DNA from: Candidatus Omnitrophota bacterium
GTDB taxonomy: Bacteria > Omnitrophota > Gorgyraeia > Aquiviventales > Aquiviventaceae
DNA: 32,461 nt
Reading direction: 5' to 3'
Assembly (NCBI GenBank): GCA_016192545.1
Contig: JACPTX010000059.1
Location: 1 to 32,461 of the forward strand
Position 1 is the stretch's first letter. Each line of letters opens with the position of its first letter. The notes beneath the pieces were generated by a model. It searched no databases. It was given only the letters and a program-made list of their open reading frames with translations, and was not told the DNA's origin. The translations under genes and the position numbers were made by a program. This document shows, piece after piece, positions 16,637 through 23,153 of this stretch.

Positions 16637-17100
16637 TGCCTGACCTCGTCGTGCTCCAACGGTTGCTCCTGGTCGCGGTCTTGGCCGGCGCCATCGGCTA
16701 TGAGCGTGAGCGCCATGGGCGCGCGGCGGGCCTGCGCACCCATCTGCTCGTCGGGTTGGGCTCGTGCCTGATCATGCTGACCGCGCTGCATCTGATGGAA
16801 GCCCTTGCGGGGCGCGTCACGGTTGACCCGACCCGGATGGCCGCGCAGGTGGTCAGCGGGATCGGGTTCTTGGGCGCGGGGACCATCATGCGGTTCCGGG
16901 CCTCCGTGCGAGGGCTCACCACGGCGGCCAGCCTCTGGGCGGTGGCCGGGATCGGGCTGGCAGTCGGCGCTGGCTTCCTGGTGGGCGCACTGGCGACGAC
17001 CGGGATCGTCCTGGTGGTGCTGTTCGGGCTGAGCCGCCTGGAGTGGCGGATGCGGACCAAGAGGCCATTCGAAGACACTGAGAGTCCAGACGAGCCATAG
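16636..17100 (+). CDS. MgtC/SapB-family membrane protein
   Basis: GAIGYERERHGRAAGLRTHLLVGLGSCLIMLTAL, DPTRMAAQVVSGIGFLGAGTIMRFRASVRGLTTAASLWAVAGIGLAVGAGF; TGATG overlap with tsaD. Confidence 0.92.
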   Translation: MPDLVVLQRLLLVAVLAGAIGYERERHGRAAGLRTHLLVGLGSCLIMLTALHLMEALAGRVTVDPTRMAAQVVSGIGFLGAGTIMRFRASVRGLTTAASLWAVAGIGLAVGAGFLVGALATTGIVLVVLFGLSRLEWRMRTKRPFEDTESPDEP

Positions 17101-17109
17101 GTGCGATTC

Positions 17110-17430
17110 ATGGAAAAATTGTGGACCACGGCAGAGGCGGCTCAGTATCTCGGCGTGACCGAAGAGGATGTCGAGCGGCTCGTGCGCTCAGGCCAGCTCA
17201 CCGGCCATAAGCTGGGCGGCCAGTTCCTCCGGTTCCAGCCGGACCAGGTGAAGGCCCTCAAGCCCGCGCAGCTCGAGGCGGCGTCGAGGCCGTCGGCCTC
17301 CGGCCCTGCCGCGGCCGCGTCCTCGCCGTGGCGGGAACGCGTCAGGGATTTTGTCTACTTCAACGATCTCTATCTGATCTCGGCCGGGCTCTTGGTCGGC
17401 CTCGTGGTCTATCTCCTCATCGCCAGCTGA
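17110..17430 (+). CDS. Excisionase-type (MerR-like) HTH protein with a C-terminal TM helix
   Basis: MEKLWTTAEAAQYLGVTEEDVERLVRSGQLTGHKLGGQFLRFQPDQVKAL, then linker and hydrophobic C-terminus YLISAGLLVGLVVYLLIAS. Confidence 0.75.
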   Translation: MEKLWTTAEAAQYLGVTEEDVERLVRSGQLTGHKLGGQFLRFQPDQVKALKPAQLEAASRPSASGPAAAASSPWRERVRDFVYFNDLYLISAGLLVGLVVYLLIAS

Positions 17431-17452
17431 CCTCCCTTCGTCGGAGTCGAGC

Positions 17453-18217
17453 GTGATGGTCAACGAGCAGCGCCTCACACGCTGGCTGCGCGAGGTGCGC
17501 GCCGGCCGCCGGACCGTCGCGGCGGTCGTGCGGGATCTCCGGCATCCGCCCATCGACCATCTGGGATTCGCCCAGCTCGACACCCATCGCCGGCTGCGCC
17601 GGGGCCTGCCCGAGGCCGTTCTCTGCGAAGGCAAAACCTCCGCGCAGATCGTGCGCTTGGCCAGGCGGATCATCGCGTCGGGTGAGCTGCTCGTGCTCAC
17701 CCGGTTGGATCCCGCGACGGCCTCCGTCGTCCAACAGGCCCTGCCGGCGGTCCGGTATGATCCGATGGCGCGTCTGGGGTATCGGCTGCCGGCCCACCGG
17801 CTGACGCGCCGGGGGCTGGTCGTGGTGGTCAGCGCAGGCACGGCGGATCTGCCGGTCGCCGAGGAAGCGGCCTTGACCGCAGAGCTCCTGGGGAGCCGCG
17901 CCGCGCGGCTCTATGACGTCGGCGTGGCCGGGATCCATCGCGTGCTGAACGCGTTCCCGCTCCTCCAGCGGGCGCGGGCGGTCGTCGTGGTGGCCGGGAT
18001 GGAGGGCGCCCTGGCCAGCGTCGTGGGGGGCCTGGTCCGGTGTCCGGTCGTCGCGGTGCCCACCAGCATCGGCTACGGCGCGAATTTCGCCGGCGTCGGG
18101 CCGCTGCTGACGATGCTGAACAGCTGCGTGCCTGGCATCGGCGTGGTGAACATCGACAACGGGTTCGGGGCCGGGTATCTGGCCCACCTGATCAACCACG
18201 CGTCGAACAGCCGATGA
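17453..18217 (+). CDS. larB: Nickel-pincer cofactor biosynthesis protein LarB
   Basis: PEAVLCEGKTSAQIVRLARRI; AIR-carboxylase-like VVVVSAGTADLPVAEEAALTAELLG, YDVGVAGIHRVL, VVVAGMEGALASVVGGLVRCPVVAVPTSIGYGANFAGVGPLLTMLNSCVPGIGVVNIDNGFGAGY. Confidence 0.9.
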   Translation: MMVNEQRLTRWLREVRAGRRTVAAVVRDLRHPPIDHLGFAQLDTHRRLRRGLPEAVLCEGKTSAQIVRLARRIIASGELLVLTRLDPATASVVQQALPAVRYDPMARLGYRLPAHRLTRRGLVVVVSAGTADLPVAEEAALTAELLGSRAARLYDVGVAGIHRVLNAFPLLQRARAVVVVAGMEGALASVVGGLVRCPVVAVPTSIGYGANFAGVGPLLTMLNSCVPGIGVVNIDNGFGAGYLAHLINHASNSR

Positions 18218-18537
18218 GGGTCGTTCGGCGGTCGTGCCGACGGCCGGGGCGGCTGGTGCCGGCGACGGCCCGCCGTCTTCGCAGCCGGGCGATCCGGCTG
18301 CGTCCGGGGCAGGTGATCGACTGGCATTCCACCGGCAAGAGGGAAGAGCTGCTGATTATCCTCGCAGGCACCGTGCACGTGGAGCAGGAGGACCCCGACC
18401 CCGACTGCGGTCGGGGCGGTCGGGGGCGCGCGTTGCGCCTGACCGCGTCACACTGCGCCTTCATCCCCAGCCGGACGCGCCATCGCGTCCTCAACCGCAG
18501 TCGGCATCCGGCCCGCTACCTCTATATCGCCGCATGA
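18214..18537 (+). CDS. Small cupin-domain protein
   Basis: AIRLRPGQVIDWHSTGKREELLIILAGTVHVE...HCAFIPSRTRHRVLNRSRHPARYLYIAA; ATGA overlaps with both neighbours. Confidence 0.75.
   Translation: MRVVRRSCRRPGRLVPATARRLRSRAIRLRPGQVIDWHSTGKREELLIILAGTVHVEQEDPDPDCGRGGRGRALRLTASHCAFIPSRTRHRVLNRSRHPARYLYIAA
18392..18426. repeat. Palindromic insertion in the cupin gene
   Basis: CCCCGACC..CCCCGAC / GTCGGGG.c.GGTCGGGG (outer 18393-18400/18418-18425; inner 18399-18405/18410-18416) with a 1-nt bulge; encodes DPDPDCGRGGRGR. Confidence 0.75.
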
Positions 18538-20198
18538 ATCCACAGCAGCCTGACACGCTCCTGGCGCGCCTCAAAGAATTGGGGATCGCCACCCCCCAGC
18601 AGATCGAGCAGGCCAAGCAGGAGCAGGCCAAGACCCAGGAACGGTTCGGGTCGGTGCTCGTCAAGCTGGGCATGATCCGTGACGCCGAAAGCGGCAAGCG
18701 CCTCGCGCCCCAGCTGGGGTGGATGCCGGCCAAGCTGGAGGCCTCCCAGGTCGAGGTGGTCGCGCATCCGCGCCTGCCGATGGATCTCTGCCGGGCGCAC
18801 CGGATCGTGCCGATCCAAGGCCCGGCCAACGACCATGTGCTCGTCGCGACGGATGATCCGTTCACGCTGTTCGCGTTGGAGTGGCTCGCACAGCGCTGCG
18901 GCGCCACGCTGGACGCCGTGCTGGTCCGCGAGCAGGATTTGGACGCCCTGCTCCTCCGCCTCGACCGGCAGGCCCCGACGGCCGTCGGGACGCCGGCCTC
19001 GGGTATCGTGACGCCGCCGGGCGAGACGGTCACCGCCACGGATGAGCCGATCATCCGCCTGGTCGATTCGATCCTGACCGAAGCGGTGCGGATGCGGGCC
19101 AGCGACGTGCACATCGAGCCCTCGGCGGACCGGCTGAAGGTGCGCTATCGCATTGACGGCGTGCTGCGCGACGCGAGCAGCCCGCCGAAAGCGCTCCACG
19201 GCCCGGTGACCAGCCGGATCAAAATCATGGCCGGCCTGAACATCGCCGAGAAACGGCTGCCCCAGGACGGACGGCTGCAGCTCGAGGTGGAGGGCAGCCC
19301 GCTGGACGTCCGCGTCTCGATCCTGCCGGCGCTGCATGGCGAGGCGATCGTCATGCGGCTCCTGCGCCGGGGCCAGTCCCTCTTGACGCTGAAGGATCTG
19401 GGCATGTCGCAGCGGGACGAGCCGCTCTGGCAGGAGCTCGTCGCGCGCCCCTACGGCATGGTGCTCGTCACCGGCCCGACCGGCTCCGGCAAGACCACGA
19501 CGCTCTACACGACGCTCGCCGCCCTGAACCGCCCGGAGCGCAAGCTGATCACCGTCGAGGACCCGGTCGAATATCAGCTCGCCGGCGTCAACCAGGTGCA
19601 CGTGAAGGCGGCCATCGGGCTGACCTTCGCGGCGGGGCTCCGCGCGATGCTGCGCCAGGCCCCGGACATCATCATGGTCGGCGAGATCCGCGACCAGGAG
19701 ACCGCGCAGATTGCGATCCAGGCCGCGCTCACCGGCCACCTGATTTTCTCGACCCTGCACACGAACGACGCCCCCTCCGCGGTGACCCGGCTGATCGACA
19801 TGGGGGTGGCCGCGTTCCTCGTGGCCTCGACCGTCCAGGGGGTGCTGGCCCAGCGGCTCGTCCGCCGCGTGTGCCCCTCGTGCCGCCACATGCGGGCCGC
19901 GACCAAGGACGAGCACGCGTTTCTCGGCGAGCCGGCGGTGAAGGAGCTCGCGGTCGGGCGCGGCTGCGAGCAGTGCCACGGCACCGGCTTCTACGGGCGG
20001 ATCGGCATCTACGAGCTGCTCGTGCTCAGCGACGCGCTGCGCCAGCTGATTGTCACCAGCAGCCAGGCCTCCAAGCTGAAGCAGCAGGCGGTCCGCGAAG
20101 GGATGCGCACCCTGCGCGAGGACGGCAGGCTGAAGGTGCGCGAGGGGTCCACCACGGTGGCCGAAGTCCTGAGGGCCACCGCCGAGGAGTGGGGCTGA
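18534..20198 (+). CDS. GspE/PilB-family secretion/type IV pilus ATPase with N-terminal MshEN-like domain
   Basis: MNPQQPDTLLARLKELGIATPQQIEQAKQEQAKT...; Walker A GPTGSGKTTTLY; DIIMVGEIRDQETAQIAIQAALTGHLIFSTLHTNDAPSAVTRLIDMG; C4 zinc motif CPSC...CEQC. Confidence 0.93.
   Translation: MNPQQPDTLLARLKELGIATPQQIEQAKQEQAKTQERFGSVLVKLGMIRDAESGKRLAPQLGWMPAKLEASQVEVVAHPRLPMDLCRAHRIVPIQGPANDHVLVATDDPFTLFALEWLAQRCGATLDAVLVREQDLDALLLRLDRQAPTAVGTPASGIVTPPGETVTATDEPIIRLVDSILTEAVRMRASDVHIEPSADRLKVRYRIDGVLRDASSPPKALHGPVTSRIKIMAGLNIAEKRLPQDGRLQLEVEGSPLDVRVSILPALHGEAIVMRLLRRGQSLLTLKDLGMSQRDEPLWQELVARPYGMVLVTGPTGSGKTTTLYTTLAALNRPERKLITVEDPVEYQLAGVNQVHVKAAIGLTFAAGLRAMLRQAPDIIMVGEIRDQETAQIAIQAALTGHLIFSTLHTNDAPSAVTRLIDMGVAAFLVASTVQGVLAQRLVRRVCPSCRHMRAATKDEHAFLGEPAVKELAVGRGCEQCHGTGFYGRIGIYELLVLSDALRQLIVTSSQASKLKQQAVREGMRTLREDGRLKVREGSTTVAEVLRATAEEWG
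18974..18989. repeat. Mini-palindrome CCCGACGGCCGTCGGG in the first GspE/PilB gene
   Basis: 16-bp perfect palindrome, context cCCCGACGGCCGTCGGGa; encodes APTAVG in the same reading phase as the rsmA copy. Confidence 0.8.
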
Positions 20199-21502
20199 TG
20201 GCTGAAGCCGGCCCGACGCCGACGCTGGATGTCCGCTCCTTGCAGAGCGCTTTCGCCGAGCTGCGGCAGGCCGCCCCGATAGCCATCGGGGCCGAGGCCG
20301 CGAAGGACAGCAAGGCCTTGCTGGAGCTGGCCAACCAGGCGCCGGTCATCCGGCTAGTGGATCTCGTGCTGACCGAGGCGGTCGGCCGGCGCGCCTCGGA
20401 CGTCCACATCGAGGCCTTCGAGGAGCTGGTGAACATCCGCTTCCGGATCGACGGGCAGTGCTATGAGGTCGCCAAGCCGCCGAAGAGCCTGGCGCTGGCC
20501 ATCGCCTCGCGCATCAAGATTCTGGCGAACCTCGACGTGGCCGAGTCGCGCCTGCCGCAGGACGGCCGCATCCTCCTGACGAAAGAGTCGCGGCAGATCG
20601 ACCTGCGCGTCTCGACCCTGCCGACGGTGACCGGGGAAAGCATCGTCTTGCGGGTGCTGGACAAGGGGGCGTTGGACAAGACGCTCGGCCAGCTGGGGAT
20701 GGAGCCGGCCACTCAACAGGCGATCGAGGGGCTCATCCGCCGCCCGCACGGCTTGTTCCTCGTGACCGGGCCGACCGGCTCCGGCAAGACCACCACGCTC
20801 TACGCCTGCCTGACCACGCTCAACAAGCCGGACGTGAAGATCATCACCACCGAGGATCCGGTCGAATACGACATCGCGGGCCTCGTGCAGATCGCGATCA
20901 ACCAGAAGATCTCGCTCGACTTCGCGACGTGCCTGCGGGCGATCCTGCGCCACGATCCCGACATCGTGATGGTCGGTGAGATCCGCGACGTGGAGACGGC
21001 TCAGGTCGCGATCCAGGCCTCGCTGACCGGCCACGTGGTGTTTTCGACGCTGCACACGAACGACGCCCCGGGGGCGGTCACGCGCCTGGTCGACATGGGC
21101 GTGGAGCCGTTCCTCATCACTTCGACGGTGACCGGGGTCCTGGCCCAGCGGCTGGTCCGGCGCCTGTGCCCGACATGCAAAGCCCCTGTCGAACGCCCGA
21201 GCGCCGAGGACCTCGCCGCCCTGCACGTGACGGCCAAGGATCTGAGGCAGCCGTTGATGCGGCCGGTCGGATGCGAGGCCTGCCAGGGGATGGGGTTCCA
21301 GGGACGGATGGGCATCTACGAGCTGCTCCTGATGCATGAGCCGCTGTTTCCGCTCGTGCTGGAGCGCCACGCGGTCAGCGAGCTTCGGGAGGCGGCGCGC
21401 GCCGCCGGGATGCAGACGCTGCGGGAGGCAGGGACGCAGAAAGCGCTGGCAGGGGAGACGACGGCGGCCGAAGTGCTGCGGGAGACGCAAGATTATGCCT
21501 AA
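20198..21502 (+). CDS. Second GspE/PilB-family ATPase, lacking the N-terminal MshEN region
   Basis: Starts at ATG 20198 (TGATG overlap); Walker A GPTGSGKTTTLYACLTTLN; DIVMVGEIRDVETAQVAIQASLTGHVVFSTLHTNDAPGAVTRLVDMG; CPTC...CEAC. Confidence 0.92.
   Translation: MAEAGPTPTLDVRSLQSAFAELRQAAPIAIGAEAAKDSKALLELANQAPVIRLVDLVLTEAVGRRASDVHIEAFEELVNIRFRIDGQCYEVAKPPKSLALAIASRIKILANLDVAESRLPQDGRILLTKESRQIDLRVSTLPTVTGESIVLRVLDKGALDKTLGQLGMEPATQQAIEGLIRRPHGLFLVTGPTGSGKTTTLYACLTTLNKPDVKIITTEDPVEYDIAGLVQIAINQKISLDFATCLRAILRHDPDIVMVGEIRDVETAQVAIQASLTGHVVFSTLHTNDAPGAVTRLVDMGVEPFLITSTVTGVLAQRLVRRLCPTCKAPVERPSAEDLAALHVTAKDLRQPLMRPVGCEACQGMGFQGRMGIYELLLMHEPLFPLVLERHAVSELREAARAAGMQTLREAGTQKALAGETTAAEVLRETQDYA
20273..20292. 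repeat. Mini-palindrome GCCCCGAT-agcc-ATCGGGGC in the second GspE/PilB gene
   Basis: 8-bp arms; encodes APIAIG, the same pattern and phase as the APTAVG copies. Confidence 0.7.
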
Positions 21503-21971
21503 CGCAAAAGGCAAAAGGCAAAAGGCAAAACTGACGAGGAGTTTCACGTTGGTTGAATTGTTGGTGGTGATTGCGATCCTCGGCATCCTCATCAGCCTGG
21601 TCACCGCAGGCGCGCAGTCGGCGAGGCGGCGCGGCGCCATCACCAAGGCCAAGGCGATGATCGCCTCGCTGGAGACCGCCGTCTCGATGTATCACGGCGA
21701 CATGGGCGCGTATCCGGCGTCCGGCAACGCGGAGCTGGTCAAGGCGGTGGCCGAGGGCACCAGCGATCCGGACTGGGCCGGGCCCTATATGGACTTCAAG
21801 CAGGAGGAGCTGGTGGGGGGTGAGCTGCTCGATCCCTGGGGCAAGCCCTACGTCTATACCTCGGTCAACGGCGGCTCGCCGACCCACCGCACCCGCTCCT
21901 ACGATCTCTATTCGCTGGGACCCAATGGCGCCGATGACCAGGGCACGGGGGATGACCTCATCAACTGGTAA
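21495..21971 (+). CDS. GspG-like major pseudopilin
   Basis: MPNAKGKRQKAKLTRSFTLVELLVVIAILGILISLVTAGAQSARRRGAITKAKAMIASLETAVSMYHGDMGAYPASG...DPWGKPYVY...DLYSLGPNGADDQGTGDDLINW. Confidence 0.9.
   Translation: MPNAKGKRQKAKLTRSFTLVELLVVIAILGILISLVTAGAQSARRRGAITKAKAMIASLETAVSMYHGDMGAYPASGNAELVKAVAEGTSDPDWAGPYMDFKQEELVGGELLDPWGKPYVYTSVNGGSPTHRTRSYDLYSLGPNGADDQGTGDDLINW
21504..21530 (+). repeat. Heptanucleotide tandem repeat (GCAAAAG)~3.9 in the pilin leader
   Basis: GCAAAAG GCAAAAG GCAAAAG GCAAAA, encoding the basic leader AKGKRQKAK. Confidence 0.9.
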
Positions 21972-22440
21972 GGGTTTTACCCTCGTGGAAATGCTGGTGG
22001 TGATGGCCGTCATCGGCCTGCTCGTGGCGGCCGGTGTCCCGGCGCTCACCGGCTATGCCACGCAGATGCGCCTCAAGGGCGCGACCCGCGAAGTCATCGG
22101 GCTGTTGTCGCTGGCGCGCAGCTCGGCGATCAGCTCCCGCACGCCCAGGACCGTCGTGGTGAACCCGGACACCCATGAGCTCGTCATCGAGGAAACCCTG
22201 ACGGAAGACGAGCCGCGCCGGGTCAGGCTCGCCTCGTCGCTGCAGGTGGACGTCCAATCGCAGGAGCAGACCGGCGGTCCCTTCCGCGTCGTGTTTCAGC
22301 CCGGCGGCGGGCTGGCCGGCCGCTCCGTGTCGCTGGTCCTCTCCAACGAGAGCCGCTCGCAGACCATCACGATCACCGCGGTCACCGGCGCCATCGCCGT
22401 GGCGGTGTCAGACGCGACCCTGACTGTCGACTCTCCCTGA
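21952..22440 (+). CDS. GspH-like minor pseudopilin
   Basis: MTSSTGKGFTLVEMLVVMAVIGLLVAAGVPALTGYATQMRLKGATREVIGLLSLARSSAISSRTPRTVVVNPDTHELVI; overlaps the gspG-like end by 20 nt. Confidence 0.85.
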   Translation: MTSSTGKGFTLVEMLVVMAVIGLLVAAGVPALTGYATQMRLKGATREVIGLLSLARSSAISSRTPRTVVVNPDTHELVIEETLTEDEPRRVRLASSLQVDVQSQEQTGGPFRVVFQPGGGLAGRSVSLVLSNESRSQTITITAVTGAIAVAVSDATLTVDSP

Positions 22441-22453
22441 CGTGTCTGACACC
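22404..22453. repeat. REP-like inverted pair GGTGTCAGAC / GTCTGACACC at the gspH-like 3' end
   Basis: 10-bp perfect arms 22404-22413 and 22444-22453 flanking the TGA at 22438-22440; related in sequence to the GGGGTCAGACCCC pairs. Confidence 0.75.
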
Positions 22454-22460
22454 TAAGTTG

Positions 22461-22489
22461 TTGACGGAAGCGTGTGGATATGCTATCTT
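22461..22489 (+). promoter_or_regulatory. Sigma70-type promoter for the TPR gene
   Basis: TTGACG (22461-22466), 17-bp spacer, TGC-TATCTT (extended -10, hexamer 22484-22489), AT-rich sequence before ATG 22498. Confidence 0.65.
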
Positions 22490-22497
22490 TAAAAGGT

Positions 22498-23079
22498 ATG
22501 AACAGCACAGCCCCGTGGTGGCTTGCTGTGGGGGTTGCCTGCCTCATCGTGCTCCCACACCCATCGCTCTTCTCAGCCGCTCTGCGCGATCAAGCCGTGA
22601 CCTACCGCACCGAAGGCTACGAGAAGCAGCAGCAGGGGGATATGGTGGGGGCGTTGGCCGCCTATCAGAAAGCCGCCGCCATCGATCCCGCGTATCCCAC
22701 GCCCCACAACGATGTGGGCGTGCTCCAGGAGCAGATGGGGCAGTTTGAAGACGCGAAACGGTCCTACGAGCAGGCGCTCCTGATTGACCCGAATTACCTC
22801 GAGGCGCACGCTAACCTGGCCATGCTGCACGAACGGCTGGGGGACAAGGACCAGGCCGTCCAGCACTGGACGAAGCGCTACGAGCTCGGCGACCCGGCCG
22901 ATCCCTGGACCGCGCGCGCCGAGGAACGGCTGGTGGCGCTGGGCGTGATCCAGTCGTATCCGGGCCTGAAGGGCAAGATCTATTCCCGGCGCCGCATCGT
23001 CGAGGACGAGCTGAAGGCGCACGAGCAATCCACCCAGGAATTCCACACGGTGACCGAACGCAGCGGACGCTGGCCGTAA
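22498..23079 (+). CDS. Exported TPR-repeat protein
   Basis: Signal-like N-terminus; TPR units GYEKQQQGDMVGALAAYQKAAAIDPAYPTPHNDVGVLQEQMGQFEDAKRSYEQALLIDPNYLEAHANLAMLHERLGDKDQAVQHW. Confidence 0.85.
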   Translation: MNSTAPWWLAVGVACLIVLPHPSLFSAALRDQAVTYRTEGYEKQQQGDMVGALAAYQKAAAIDPAYPTPHNDVGVLQEQMGQFEDAKRSYEQALLIDPNYLEAHANLAMLHERLGDKDQAVQHWTKRYELGDPADPWTARAEERLVALGVIQSYPGLKGKIYSRRRIVEDELKAHEQSTQEFHTVTERSGRWP

Positions 23080-23153
23080 CCTAGTCGCACGACACCGTCA
23101 CACTCCCGACAGAAATCCCCAACACGACAGTCCGTACGAGACTCTCTACGCGC

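Noticed and set aside
17285-17301. GAGGCC-gtc-GGCCTC hairpin in the HTH/TM gene linker
   Set aside because: 6-bp arms in GC-rich linker sequence are not convincing as an inserted element.
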